From Marine Group I thaumarchaeote (lineage in GTDB: Archaea > Thermoproteota > Nitrososphaeria > Nitrososphaerales > Nitrosopumilaceae): DNA of 51,437 nucleotides. The position numbers and the translations under genes were made by a program. Under the pieces are notes generated by a model. The model had not been told where the DNA came from, searched no databases, and saw only the letters and a program-made list of their open reading frames with translations. Positions 24,598 through 33,969 of the stretch are shown here, one piece after another (positions within the stretch are counted from its first letter, which is position 1; every line of letters starts with the position of its first letter). The stretch covers positions 1-51,437 of the forward strand of contig JACATG010000008.1 in NCBI GenBank assembly GCA_013390905.1, read 5' to 3'.

Positions 24598-25566
24598 TCA
24601 ATATCCCACTGAGTAGATCGGTCTTTTTCCATTCATTCCAAGATTAAGATTTTTCACAGTAATTTCTGCCATTTTGGTTCTAGTCTCTTTTGTTGAACTT
24701 CCTATGTGTGGTGCTAACACAACATTTTGTAATTTTACTAATGGATGTTTTTTACTAATTGGTTCTATTTCAAAGACATCTAATCCTACTCCTGCAATCA
24801 TTTTTTTCTTTAATGCCATTACAAGATCTTTTTCATTAACAATCTTTCCTCTTGATGTATTGATCAAAAATGCTGATTTTTTCATTTTTCTAAAAATTTT
24901 CATATTAAACATATGATCTGTTTCTTTTGTATGTGGTACATGAATTGAAATGATATCACTTTGAGTGATTAGTTTTTCAAATGAGACATATTTTATTCCC
25001 AATATTTTTTCTCTGGTCTTAGAAACGCGTTTTCTGCTGTTATATGTTAACTTCAAATCAAATGCCTTTGCCCTTTTAGCAAGAGCTTTCCCAATTCTTC
25101 CTAGACCTAAAATACCTAGAGTTTTACCTTGAAGATCTAATCCTACATAATCATATGCTCCGTAGATTACTTTCCATTTTCCCCCTCGAGTAATTCTGTC
25201 TCCTTCTGAGACTCTTCTTAATATGTCAAGTAATAATGAGAATGCAAGATCAGCAGTTGCATCTGTTAATACTTCAGGAGTATAACCTACACGAATTTTC
25301 TTTTTCTTAGCATACTTGGTGTCTATATGATCAAAACCAACGCTATAGGTACTAATCACTTTTAGATTCTTAGCCAAGTCTATTATTGCTTTATTGATTT
25401 CATCATATGGAAAACAGATCAATCCATCAATCTCTGTTATTTTTGTTCGTAGCTTAGTTTGAGGGATAGGAATTTTTCCAGAATGAATTTCTATCTGATA
25501 TCTTTTTTTTAATTCCTTTAATGCAAAATCATGTAGTGTTCTTGTAAGAAACACTTTCTTTTTCAT
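24598..25566 (-). CDS. D-isomer-specific 2-hydroxyacid dehydrogenase (glyoxylate/hydroxypyruvate reductase-like)
   Basis: 322 residues from ATG at 25564-25566. The NAD(P) Rossmann motif is LGILGLGRIGKALAKRAKAF. The catalytic Arg lies in LINTSRGKIVNE, the Glu in LDVFEIEP and the His in LAPHIGSSTKETR. It reduces 2-oxoacids such as glyoxylate or hydroxypyruvate to D-2-hydroxyacids. There is no ACT domain, so it is not a full phosphoglycerate dehydrogenase. It is divergent from a small zinc-ribbon gene, and the two appear to share one TATA element. Confidence 0.88.
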   Translation of the reverse strand: MKKKVFLTRTLHDFALKELKKRYQIEIHSGKIPIPQTKLRTKITEIDGLICFPYDEINKAIIDLAKNLKVISTYSVGFDHIDTKYAKKKKIRVGYTPEVLTDATADLAFSLLLDILRRVSEGDRITRGGKWKVIYGAYDYVGLDLQGKTLGILGLGRIGKALAKRAKAFDLKLTYNSRKRVSKTREKILGIKYVSFEKLITQSDIISIHVPHTKETDHMFNMKIFRKMKKSAFLINTSRGKIVNEKDLVMALKKKMIAGVGLDVFEIEPISKKHPLVKLQNVVLAPHIGSSTKETRTKMAEITVKNLNLGMNGKRPIYSVGY

Positions 25567-25589
25567 CAACTTCAGATTTATACCAAACC

Positions 25590-25597
25590 ATTTATAC
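25590..25597. promoter_or_regulatory. Shared TATA element between two divergent genes
   Basis: The sequence TTTATAC (GTATAAA on the other strand) sits 21-27 bases before the zinc-ribbon ATG and 24-31 bases before the dehydrogenase ATG, almost midway in a 51-base gap. It fits both leaderless starts. Confidence 0.45.
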
Positions 25598-25617
25598 GAT
25601 TTCCTTGTAAATTTATT

Positions 25618-25764
25618 ATGTCTTCTGAAGTTAATGAAGAAGAAGAGTTTGCTATTTGTGTAGAATGTGGAAATTCAATTGAAAAGTGTGTTTGTGTATG
25701 TCCTTATTGTGGAGAACGTGATAAATGTGAATGTGCATTGTTTGATGCAGCAACTGGTGGTTGA
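25618..25764 (+). CDS. 48-residue double zinc-ribbon-like protein
   Basis: ATG at 25618, stop at 25764. Begins MSSEVNEEEEFAICVECGNS. Cysteines fall in CVEC, CVCVCPYC and KCEC, eight in all, enough for two zinc sites. The amino end is acidic. Small zinc ribbons of this size occur in archaea as transcription or ribosome-associated factors, but I cannot assign one. It lies 49 bases before korA, which has its own GGTGA ribosome binding site. Confidence 0.65.
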   Translation: MSSEVNEEEEFAICVECGNSIEKCVCVCPYCGERDKCECALFDAATGG

Positions 25765-25813
25765 TTAAACTGATAAAACAGATTATTTTCATTCCAAACA
25801 AAGGTGACCTTTT

Positions 25814-27721
25814 ATGAGTTCAGTTGATTTTACTTGGCTAATTGGAGGTCCTCAAGGAAGCGGTGTTGAATCTGGAGCAAATATCTTCTCTAAAGTTTGT
25901 GCAGAAATGGGATATCAAATATTTGGTAAAAGAGAATTTTATTCAAATATCAAAGGTGAACACAGTTACTTTACAGTAAGAGTATCTGATCAACAAATTC
26001 GTTCAAATGTAAATGATGTAACATTAATGGTATCATTTGATGCCGAAACAATTTTTCGTCATTTTAACGAGGTTTCATCTAATGGTGGAATTATTTATGA
26101 TTCTGAATTAGAAGATGTTAATACAGAAGGAGTTCGCTCACTTGATTCTCCATTCAAAGAAAGATTACACAAATATCTAGAATCAAAAAATAAGCCATTT
26201 ACTATAGGAGGTGTTCTTGAGATTGCAAAAGAAAAAGGTGTCAATCTTTACCCTGTCTCTTTTAAGAAAATCCTAGAAAATCTTGCTCAAGAGACTGATA
26301 ATCCAAAACTACGTAGTTTAATCAGAATGTATAACGTAATTGGTGTCTCATTGTCTTTGGGATTAATCAAGATGCCTTCTGATTCTTTATTTCGTTCAAT
26401 TGATACAATATTTTCAAAAAAACGTCAAATTGCAGAAATAAACAAACAGGCAGCAAACTATTCTTACAATTATGCTTCTAAATTTGAAAACTTTGATCAT
26501 AGTTTAACTGGAACTACAAAAGAACCTCATACAATTCTTGTTCAGGGTCATTATGGAACTTCAATTGGGAAAATGGTTGCTGGATGTAGATTTCAATCAT
26601 ATTATCCAATCACTCCAGCTTCTGATGAAAGCGACTACTTGGAATCACATCAAATTTTAGAAGTTCAAAATAACAGACCTGGTTCTACAGCTGTAATTCA
26701 AACTGAAGATGAAATTTCTGCCATTGGAATGATGATTGGTGCTGCATTAACTGGTACACGTTCCTCAACATCAACTTCTGGTCCAGGTTTTGCATTAATG
26801 ACTGAGGCAATAGGATGGGCTGGAATTAATGAAGTCCCTATTGTGATTACTCTATATCAAAGAAGTGGGCCATCAACAGGTCTTCCAACAAGACATGGAC
26901 AAGATGATCTTCTTTTTGCAGTTCATGCAGGTGCTGGAGACTTTCCAAAGATTGTATATGCTTCAGGAGATATTGAAGAAAGTTTCTATGATACCGGAAG
27001 ATGTTTTAACTATGCAGATGTTTTTCAAATTCCTGTTATTCATATGATGGACAAGTTTCTTTCTAGTTCTGTTGTTACATGCAAAAGATTTGATCCAAAC
27101 AAGATTACAATTGATAGAGGCAAATTACTAGACAAAGTTGAGGGTGAATACAAGAGATTTGCCTTTACTGATGATGGAATCTCTCCTAGATCTAGACTTG
27201 GATTAGATAACGGTATTTTTTGGAATACAGGAGACGAATCTGATGAATATGGTCATATCTCTGAAGATCCTGTAGAACGAATTAAGATGATGGACAAAAG
27301 AATGTCTAGACTAGATTTGGCATTAAAAAGAATTCCTGATGAGGAACAAGTAATTTCTTTCGGTGCACATAAACATACTATAATTTCTTGGGGTTCAACA
27401 AAAGGTCCTATCTTGGATGCTATCTCTATGCTGAAAAAAGAAGGAATTGATATGGGATTTATTCAAATTAAACTAATACATCCTTTTCCAACTGATCTTG
27501 TTAAATCCCTTCTCAAAGACACAAAAATAATAATTGACATTGAAGCAAATCATTCAGGACAATTAGGCCAAATCTTTAAACAAAATGTTCTTAAAGATAT
27601 TAACTATTCTATACTAAAATATTCAGGTCGAGGAATGACTAGCACAGAAATTTTTGATTCACTAAAGAAAATTGTTGAAAACAAAGCTGACAAAAGGGAG
27701 GTTTTAAGTCATGGCGCTTAA
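25814..27721 (+). CDS. korA: 2-oxoacid:ferredoxin oxidoreductase, fused gamma-alpha subunit
   Basis: 635 residues. The amino part is the gamma domain ([20 protein letters not shown]). The alpha part contains [14 protein letters not shown] at about 263-276, the motif typical of Sulfolobus-type 2-oxoacid:ferredoxin oxidoreductases, and continues to a carboxyl domain. With KorB it decarboxylates 2-oxoglutarate or pyruvate to the acyl-CoA and reduces ferredoxin, or runs in reverse. Substrate preference cannot be read from the motif. A GGTGA ribosome binding site precedes the ATG. The korB start overlaps its end by 11 bases. Confidence 0.93.
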   Translation: MSSVDFTWLIGGPQGSGVESGANIFSKVCAEMGYQIFGKREFYSNIKGEHSYFTVRVSDQQIRSNVNDVTLMVSFDAETIFRHFNEVSSNGGIIYDSELEDVNTEGVRSLDSPFKERLHKYLESKNKPFTIGGVLEIAKEKGVNLYPVSFKKILENLAQETDNPKLRSLIRMYNVIGVSLSLGLIKMPSDSLFRSIDTIFSKKRQIAEINKQAANYSYNYASKFENFDHSLTGTTKEPHTILVQGHYGTSIGKMVAGCRFQSYYPITPASDESDYLESHQILEVQNNRPGSTAVIQTEDEISAIGMMIGAALTGTRSSTSTSGPGFALMTEAIGWAGINEVPIVITLYQRSGPSTGLPTRHGQDDLLFAVHAGAGDFPKIVYASGDIEESFYDTGRCFNYADVFQIPVIHMMDKFLSSSVVTCKRFDPNKITIDRGKLLDKVEGEYKRFAFTDDGISPRSRLGLDNGIFWNTGDESDEYGHISEDPVERIKMMDKRMSRLDLALKRIPDEEQVISFGAHKHTIISWGSTKGPILDAISMLKKEGIDMGFIQIKLIHPFPTDLVKSLLKDTKIIIDIEANHSGQLGQIFKQNVLKDINYSILKYSGRGMTSTEIFDSLKKIVENKADKREVLSHGA

Positions 27722-28673
27722 ACTTGCTGACTACAAAACTGATGTACATAATGACTGGTGTCCTGGTTGTGGTGATTTTGGAATAGTAAATGCATTACAG
27801 ATGGCATTAGCAGAAATGGGAATAGAGCGAGACAAGGCAACAATTTTTTCAGGGATTGGCTGTTCTGGAAAAACTTCTCACTTTATCAATACATACGGGG
27901 TTCATACTTTGCATGGTAGAGTTCTTACTTTTGCTCAAGGTGGAAAACTTGCAAATCCTGAGATGACAGTAGTTGCAGTTGGTGGAGATGGTGATGGACT
28001 AGGAATAGGAGCTGGTCATTTTGTTGCAGCTGGAAGACGAAATGTTGACATGACTTATATAATTTTTGATAATGGCGTTTATGGGTTAACAAAGGGTCAG
28101 GCATCTCCTACTCTAAAACTTGGAGAACAGACAAAATCATTAGCTTCCCCAAATACAAATTATGATGTCAATCCAATTGGTTTAGCTGTAGCAAGTGGTT
28201 TTACATTTGTTGCTCGAGGTTACTCTTATGATGTCAGACATCTTAAAGATTTGATAATAAAGGCTGTTAAACACAAAGGTCTAGCATTTCTTGATGTTTT
28301 ACAACCATGTCCTACTTACAATGATATCAATACAAGAGATTGGTATGCTGGTGTAGATCTAGCCCAGGAATCAATAGAGAGACATTCCAGAATTTACAAA
28401 CTTGAGGATACTCAGTTTGATCCTTTAGTGCATTATGATGATGAAGTTGAAGTTAATGAAAAACTATCACAAGCCCTGATAAAATCTTTAGAATGGGGAA
28501 CTAAGATACCAATAGGCGTATTTTATCAAAACGAACTCATTTCCCCATATTCTATTCGTTTGAAAGATCAAATTCCAAATTATCTTGAAAACCCTCCTGC
28601 TAAACAAAAGATTTCAGAAAATGGATTACCTATAACAAATGTTTCAAAAATTCTTGATTCTTTAGAAGTTTAG
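27711..28673 (+). CDS. korB: 2-oxoacid:ferredoxin oxidoreductase, beta subunit
   Basis: 320 residues with ATG at 27711 preceded by GGGAGG. The thiamine diphosphate motif is [20 protein letters not shown] plus [20 protein letters not shown]. Four cysteines for one [4Fe-4S] cluster are seen in [19 protein letters not shown] and LQPCPTYND. No separate delta (2x4Fe-4S ferredoxin-like) subunit is encoded, as in the two-subunit archaeal type. A T-run at 28734-28742 follows. Confidence 0.94.
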   Translation: MALKLADYKTDVHNDWCPGCGDFGIVNALQMALAEMGIERDKATIFSGIGCSGKTSHFINTYGVHTLHGRVLTFAQGGKLANPEMTVVAVGGDGDGLGIGAGHFVAAGRRNVDMTYIIFDNGVYGLTKGQASPTLKLGEQTKSLASPNTNYDVNPIGLAVASGFTFVARGYSYDVRHLKDLIIKAVKHKGLAFLDVLQPCPTYNDINTRDWYAGVDLAQESIERHSRIYKLEDTQFDPLVHYDDEVEVNEKLSQALIKSLEWGTKIPIGVFYQNELISPYSIRLKDQIPNYLENPPAKQKISENGLPITNVSKILDSLEV

Positions 28674-28770
28674 AGATACTCAAACATACCACAGATTCCT
28701 AGAAACTATTGTAACTATGGCTAAAACATACTATTTTTTTTTAATTCCTAGTGTGCTGAGGGGGAAAAGC

Positions 28771-28780
28771 TTATTATAAT
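28771..28780 (+). promoter_or_regulatory. TATA-like box for the iscA-like gene
   Basis: TTATTATAAT lies 24-33 bases upstream of the ATG at 28804, with no ribosome binding site between; consistent with a leaderless message. Confidence 0.45.
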
Positions 28781-28803
28781 TTGAACCGGCCTTTTTCTAT
28801 ATA

Positions 28804-29154
28804 ATGGCAACCGAACAAACACAAAAGCTAATCACAATCACTGCAAAAGCAGCTGAAAAAATCAAAGAATTCATGAAAGAAGAAGCAGAATCCCCTGAAT
28901 ATCTTAGAGTATATGTTCAAGGTGGCGGTTGTTCTGGTCTATCTTATGGAATGGGCTTTGAAAAAGCGCCAGAAGAAGACGATATCGTCATGGAGGAAAA
29001 TGGAGTAAAATTCCTAGTTGATAGTTACAGCATTGATCATCTTCAAGGTGCAAGTGTAGACTATATTGAAAGCCTGATGGGATCTGGATTTAAAATTAAC
29101 AATCCAAATGTTACAAAATCCTGTTCATGTGGTTCTTCTTTTAGTACAGAATAA
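28804..29154 (+). CDS. Iron-sulfur cluster assembly A-type protein (HesB/IscA/ErpA)
   Basis: 116 residues. The three conserved cysteines are visible, one in VQGGGCSGLSYGM and two in SCSCGSSF. The segment DIVMEENGVKFLVDSYSIDH and LQGASVDYIESLMGSGFKIN are family-typical. It carries or delivers Fe-S clusters to apoproteins such as KorB. Separate promoter, downstream of korAB. Confidence 0.93.
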   Translation: MATEQTQKLITITAKAAEKIKEFMKEEAESPEYLRVYVQGGGCSGLSYGMGFEKAPEEDDIVMEENGVKFLVDSYSIDHLQGASVDYIESLMGSGFKINNPNVTKSCSCGSSFSTE

Positions 29155-29306
29155 ACAACAAAATTTTTCATTTTTAGATCTCTCTGGTGATTGTTGCGCA
29201 CGCATATTTTTTTAAAAATTTCATATCTTCAGTACAAATTCATGCGATACCCTCATATATTGAAAGCAGAAACCCAATTTATGATAATTAAGGAGATGAA
29301 TAATTT

Positions 29307-30449
29307 ATGCCTCAATCAGGAATTGTCAAATATCATGTTAAACTTTCCTATGAAGTTGATGGACTCGTTGAAAGAGCAGATATAATCGGCGCAATCTTTG
29401 GCCAAACAGAAGGATTGTTAGGTCCAGAGATGAATCTGAATGAACTGCAACGAGTTTCTAAAGTAGGACGTATTGAAGTTAATGCGCAATCTACAGCTAA
29501 TACTACATCTGGTGATGCTTTAATTCCAATGAGTACTGATATTGATACTTGTGCATTAATTGCTGCAGGAATTGAAAGCATTGACAAAGTAGGTCCATTT
29601 GATTGCAAATTTAGATTAGATACCATTGATGATGTGAGAGCTGCAAAGAAAGAAGATATTGTAAGGCGTGCAAAAGAAATCAAGCAAAAATGGGCAACAA
29701 AAACCGTTAGTGAAGGCGAAAGTATGCTAAATGATGTTCATCAAGGTGATGCTGGAAAACTAGCAACATATGGACCATCAAAACTTACATGCAGTTCTGG
29801 TGTATTTGATTCTAATTGGGTAATTCTAGTTGAAGGAAGAGCAGATGTAATTAACCTCCTAAGAGCAGGATATGATAACTCTCTTGCAATTGAAGGTGCA
29901 AAAATTGATGAATCTATCAAAGAACTATGTAGTGAAAAAGATACTGTCGTTGCTTTCCTTGATGGAGATAGAGCAGGTGGATTTATCCTCAAAGAACTCA
30001 AATCTGTTGTTTCATTAGATTATGAACTTAGAGCAGATAACGATGTTGAAGTTGAAGAATTAACTCCACAAAGAATTGATGAAATTCTAAGTCCTGTTGC
30101 TAATGAAATTAAAAGTGGAAAACCAACACCATCACTCAAAAGTGAAGATGATAAACCAATTTTAGATGTAGCATCAAAGATTTTTCCAAATCTTAATGAA
30201 ACACTTGAAGCAGTTGCACTAGACAGTGATCAAAACGAAATTTTCAAAGTTCCAATCAGTGAAGTTGTTAGCAAACTATCAACACAATCAGGAATCAAAT
30301 ATCTTCTACTAGATGGAATTATCACTCAAAGACTAGTAGAAGGTGCCAGAAATGCAGGCATTGAATGTGTTATTGGCCATAGGATTGCTAAATTATCCAA
30401 CTCTGATGGAATGACACTTAAAACATTTAGTGACTTAGGCTTAGCATAG
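29307..30449 (+). CDS. dnaG: DnaG-type primase, archaeal (exosome-associated)
   Basis: 380 residues. The amino part (GIVKYHVKLSYEVDGLVERA; GLLGPEMNLNELQRVSKVGR) and a central Toprim domain (WVILVEGRADVINLLRAGYD with the catalytic Glu near 176; VVAFLDGDRAGGFI) match archaeal DnaG. This protein associates with the RNA exosome and favours A-rich RNA, with weak primase activity. ATG at 29307 has an AAGGAGATGA ribosome binding site, unusual among the leaderless neighbours. The 152 bases upstream hold only a T/A-rich promoter region and leader. Confidence 0.93.
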   Translation: MPQSGIVKYHVKLSYEVDGLVERADIIGAIFGQTEGLLGPEMNLNELQRVSKVGRIEVNAQSTANTTSGDALIPMSTDIDTCALIAAGIESIDKVGPFDCKFRLDTIDDVRAAKKEDIVRRAKEIKQKWATKTVSEGESMLNDVHQGDAGKLATYGPSKLTCSSGVFDSNWVILVEGRADVINLLRAGYDNSLAIEGAKIDESIKELCSEKDTVVAFLDGDRAGGFILKELKSVVSLDYELRADNDVEVEELTPQRIDEILSPVANEIKSGKPTPSLKSEDDKPILDVASKIFPNLNETLEAVALDSDQNEIFKVPISEVVSKLSTQSGIKYLLLDGIITQRLVEGARNAGIECVIGHRIAKLSNSDGMTLKTFSDLGLA

Positions 30450-30458
30450 GCTTTCTAG

Positions 30459-31142
30459 ATGACTGAACTGAAGATTCAGCACATCCTAACTCTTTCTTAT
30501 CTTCTCTCTAAAGGAGCAAAACACAACTATGTTACTATCACTACTTCATCTCTTGGAAAAAATATCAAAAAATCACAACAAGCTGCATCAAAACATCTAC
30601 TTGAATTAGAACAAAATAATTTTATTGAAAGATTAGTCAGTGGAAGAAATATTTCAGTAAAAATTACTACAAAAGGTTTCTCTGAAATGGTAAAACTCTC
30701 GGCAATTTTACAAAAAAGTCTGGATTCTTTTCCATCTCATGTTGAACTAAAAGGAACTTTGGTTTCTGGAATGGGTGAAGGTGCATACTATATGGGATTG
30801 AAGGGATACACAAAACAGTTTAAACCAAAAATTGGGTACATCCCATTTCCAGGAACTCTTAATATTAGATTGGATCAAAAAATTCATCAAGAAGCAATTA
30901 AACAATTTGAAGTTTTAGAAGGTATCAAAATTAACAGCTTTTCAGATGGTAAGAGGACTTATGGCTGGGTAAAATGCTTTCCAGCCAAACTCAACAATTC
31001 AATTAATTGTGAATTAATCATACTTGAGCGCACTCATCATGATGATTCTATAATTGAATTAATATCTAAAGTCTGTATACGAAAAACTGCAAAACTAAAA
31101 GACGGTTCAAAAGTTTTAATCAAGATTCCAATAAATTCCTAA
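30459..31142 (+). CDS. ribK: CTP-dependent riboflavin kinase with amino-terminal helix-turn-helix (RbkR type)
   Basis: 227 residues. The first 90 form a MarR-like winged helix (TTSSLGKNIKKSQQAASKHL; LEQNNFIERLVSGRNISVKI). The rest is the DUF120 kinase domain (VELKGTLVSGMGEGAYYMGL; IGYIPFPGTLNIRLD), which makes FMN from riboflavin and CTP. In related archaea this fusion (RbkR) also represses or activates riboflavin genes. It follows dnaG by nine bases and converges on ribL with a four-base overlap. Confidence 0.9.
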   Translation: MTELKIQHILTLSYLLSKGAKHNYVTITTSSLGKNIKKSQQAASKHLLELEQNNFIERLVSGRNISVKITTKGFSEMVKLSAILQKSLDSFPSHVELKGTLVSGMGEGAYYMGLKGYTKQFKPKIGYIPFPGTLNIRLDQKIHQEAIKQFEVLEGIKINSFSDGKRTYGWVKCFPAKLNNSINCELIILERTHHDDSIIELISKVCIRKTAKLKDGSKVLIKIPINS

Positions 31143-31756
31143 ATTCCATGAATTGAGTCTCCATACTCTTTTTCTATTTTAGAGCTAGAGCTTTCAGGGA
31201 TTGGAGATTGTAATCTTGCAACTTTTGCTTCAAGATCAATTCTCTTACATCCATCTGTAATGAATTTCTCTTGATGAATTTGATCATAACCTAATGCAAT
31301 AATTTGTGGCCTAACGCGATTAACTGTCTTAAAAATATCATCTTCTTGTCCAACTAGACAAAGATCTACCATTGAAAGTGAATTTACTAATTCTTGTCTC
31401 TGTTCTTGAGTATGTAGTGGTCTTCTTTTCTTCATCTTTTCAGATGTGTTGTCAGTTGCTACGACTACAACTAAAACATCCCCTAATGCTTTTGCTGCAT
31501 TAAGTGTGTAAATGTGACCTGGATGAATGATATCAAAAACCCCTCCAGCTAACACCACATGTAATGAATTTCGCCCAATTTCCGTAAGCGTGTTTCTGTC
31601 CTCGTTTACAAGTTGATTTTTAATTAATTGATCAATTTTTGAGTTAATTACATCTGTTGAAAGCATGCTTTTTTTCTTAATAGTCTCAAATACTGATTTT
31701 CCGTTAATTTGGCACACATACATGGCAGAAAGAATTGCATTTTCACTAATTTCCAA
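31139..31756 (-). CDS. ribL: FAD synthetase-like cytidylyltransferase (RibL) with amino-terminal winged-helix-like domain
   Basis: 205 residues. From about residue 66 it is an archaeal FAD synthetase-type nucleotidyltransferase: VVLAGGVFDIIHPGHIYTLN, VATDNTSEKMKKRRPLHTQE and ALGYDQIHQEKF. HxGH is present as HPGH. It would adenylylate FMN to FAD. The first 65 residues look like a winged helix (ILSAMYVCQINGKSVFETI; VINSKIDQLIKNQLVNEDRN). It faces ribK tail to tail, so the two flavin enzymes are neighbours but not cotranscribed. Confidence 0.85.
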   Translation of the reverse strand: MEISENAILSAMYVCQINGKSVFETIKKKSMLSTDVINSKIDQLIKNQLVNEDRNTLTEIGRNSLHVVLAGGVFDIIHPGHIYTLNAAKALGDVLVVVVATDNTSEKMKKRRPLHTQEQRQELVNSLSMVDLCLVGQEDDIFKTVNRVRPQIIALGYDQIHQEKFITDGCKRIDLEAKVARLQSPIPESSSSKIEKEYGDSIHGI

Positions 31757-31801
31757 TATTCTTTCTATTTCTAGGACCTCTCTTTAATTCATTGCAAAAG
31801 A

Positions 31802-32839
31802 TTACATCTTTCGTTTAAGGCCTTTTGCTAATCTTAATGCATCTACAAGACCATCAGCATACCCAATACTCAAAATTGCTACCTCATCTTGACCATCTTC
31901 TAGGAATTTCTCTGCGTCTTGTATGTACAATTCTGCATTTTCCAAAATTTTTTGAAATTCTTTTTGATCTTTGTAGTGATGTTCAACTTCACCAAGCGCC
32001 TCTTTAACCATTGGAACGTACTTTTCTATCATTTGAATTGAAATTTTCTTTGTTTTTTCAGAATTATCAAATGGGTCATCAATACATTCTACTAGTATTT
32101 TCAAGGCATCTGATTCAGTAAAGTGTAATCTACCTGGAATGATTATGGTATGTGGTGGCTTTCCAAAATCTTTTTTCTTCAAACTAGATATTTTACCTGA
32201 AATAATTGATTGATCTTTGAATCCGATTCTTGATGCAACTATGACATAAGTAGATAAGCTTATGACATTTCTTCTTTGTCCTTTTTCTGTTTCTAATAAT
32301 CCATTTAACGCATCTTTAGGATCCAAGAAAAAATCTTTGTCTTGATTGTACTCTAAGAGAAGTACTGTATGATTTCCCTCAATAATATTTTTGTAAATTA
32401 GATAGTATGGTGTTGTGAGTGATTTCATTTCACTCATTATTGTTGCAATTCTTCCAATTTTGTAAAAATGTAAACCACATTCTCCTATCATTGAAGTAAG
32501 TGATGATGAAGCATGAATAGAATATGTCTTTATTTTTTCTTTAATTGCCCTTGTTCTTAATTCAATATGTGTTGTTGCAATGTATGGGTCTCCATATGAT
32601 AGCAAAACTACTTTCTTTTTCTTTGCATTTTGTAAAATCTCATTTCCATCTTCTACCAACCATCTTTTTGCAGGTTTGAATTCACCTTTTGTTATATTTT
32701 TTATTTTATCAAAATCAGATTTTTCAATTGGACTAGTAAATTGTTCAAGATAAACAATATCTGCTTTTGATAAAATATCTAATCCCTCACTAGGAATTGA
32801 TTTAAATCCAGAAATTCCTAAACCTACAAACCAAAGCAT
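31802..32839 (-). CDS. dphB: Diphthine synthase fused to DUF357
   Basis: 345 residues. Residues 1-255 are the SAM-dependent diphthine synthase (MLWFVGLGISGFKSIPSEGL; LLSYGDPYIATTHIELRTRA; ASSSLTSMIGECGLHFYKIG). It methylates the modified histidine of translation factor aEF2. The last 80 residues (MVKEALGEVEHHYKDQKEFQ; LSIGYADGLVDALRLAKGLK) are a helical DUF357 domain, normally a separate small archaeal protein. The start ATG overlaps the last base of lysK's stop codon. Confidence 0.9.
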   Translation of the reverse strand: MLWFVGLGISGFKSIPSEGLDILSKADIVYLEQFTSPIEKSDFDKIKNITKGEFKPAKRWLVEDGNEILQNAKKKKVVLLSYGDPYIATTHIELRTRAIKEKIKTYSIHASSSLTSMIGECGLHFYKIGRIATIMSEMKSLTTPYYLIYKNIIEGNHTVLLLEYNQDKDFFLDPKDALNGLLETEKGQRRNVISLSTYVIVASRIGFKDQSIISGKISSLKKKDFGKPPHTIIIPGRLHFTESDALKILVECIDDPFDNSEKTKKISIQMIEKYVPMVKEALGEVEHHYKDQKEFQKILENAELYIQDAEKFLEDGQDEVAILSIGYADGLVDALRLAKGLKRKM

Positions 32840-33966
32840 TACCTCATCTTTTTATCATGAAGTCTTTTTAAATGCTGAAGGGTTTTCTTGAGAATCTCAA
32901 TTCCTCTTAGAAATTCATCGATTGAAACTTTCTCGTCAATTGTATGAGCCTCATGTGGATCTCCTGGGCCATATGTAACAACAGGAATTTTCCACTGATT
33001 TCCAAGAACGTTCATGTCACCTGTGCCTGTTTTTCTGATTAGAGTTGGTCTTGAATGTTCTATATCAATAATTCCAAGGGTAAATGCCCTAACCAATGGT
33101 GAATTATGAGCTGCTTCAAAAGGTTCTGTTTCATCAAGAATTGAATAAAACGCTTCTACCCCTCTTTTCTCCGCAATTTCTTTTACCAACATTGCAATTT
33201 TTTGTTCAGTGGATTTACAGTTCATGTCTACAGGAATTCTAATATCAAAAGTGGTTTCACACTCTTTTGGAGTTACATTATGACTAATTCCACCTTTAAT
33301 TTCAGTTATAGTTGCAGTCAATAACATTCCTTTGGTTTTACCATCTTGACCAACTTCCAACCCTTCTTTGAGTTCTTTTGCAAAAATTATTGATTCTTGA
33401 ATTGCATTTTTTGAAAGCCATGGTGCACTTGCATGAGAACTATCCTCAACACTAACTTTGAGATTAATTGCTAACCTTCCTTTGTATGCTATTGTGACTT
33501 GTTTAACTCCGCTTGGTTCTCCAAAAATTGCATAATCAATTCCCATGTTTTTTTTAACTAAATATTTTATTCCCGTAGCACTTCCTTCTTCATCTACAGC
33601 TGCTACAAAAATTATAGTTCCATTGTTATTTTGAATTGATGCTGCAGCAAATAGCATCGCAATTAATGGTGCTTTTGCATCTGATGCTCCACGACCGTAA
33701 AGTAAATCTCCCTCTTTTCTAACTTTGACTTTTCCTGGAACAACATCCATGTGTCCACATAACATAATTTTTGGTGAACCAGTTCCTTTCTTTGCAATTA
33801 AATTTCCTACTTCATCAATTTGAATATCTTCAAATCCTAAATCATCACATTTATCAGCTAAAAAATCTGTCAGTGGTTTTTCACTGAGGGATGGTGTGTA
33901 AAGTCTGAGTGCTTTCTCAAGTGTCCTCACTTCAAATCCTGGTGTCACTGAAAAATGAGCGTTCAA
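32839..33966 (-). CDS. lysK: LysW-lysine/LysW-ornithine hydrolase (M20 deacetylase family)
   Basis: 375 residues from TTG two codons after lysX. Zinc ligands of the M20 family are visible in MLCGHMDVVPG, GRGASDAKAP, AAVDEEGSATG (general-base Glu) and GPGDPHEAHTIDEKV. In the LysW pathway it releases free lysine (or ornithine) from the carrier protein. It lies directly after lysX-lysW1 and is the only copy in the window, so it probably serves both pathways, as in Sulfolobus. Confidence 0.88.
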   Translation of the reverse strand: MNAHFSVTPGFEVRTLEKALRLYTPSLSEKPLTDFLADKCDDLGFEDIQIDEVGNLIAKKGTGSPKIMLCGHMDVVPGKVKVRKEGDLLYGRGASDAKAPLIAMLFAAASIQNNNGTIIFVAAVDEEGSATGIKYLVKKNMGIDYAIFGEPSGVKQVTIAYKGRLAINLKVSVEDSSHASAPWLSKNAIQESIIFAKELKEGLEVGQDGKTKGMLLTATITEIKGGISHNVTPKECETTFDIRIPVDMNCKSTEQKIAMLVKEIAEKRGVEAFYSILDETEPFEAAHNSPLVRAFTLGIIDIEHSRPTLIRKTGTGDMNVLGNQWKIPVVTYGPGDPHEAHTIDEKVSIDEFLRGIEILKKTLQHLKRLHDKKMR

Positions 33967-33969
33967 TTC

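Noticed and set aside
29191-29385. 64-residue frame upstream of dnaG
   Set aside because: Overlaps the dnaG ribosome binding site and start in another frame; no composition typical of a protein.
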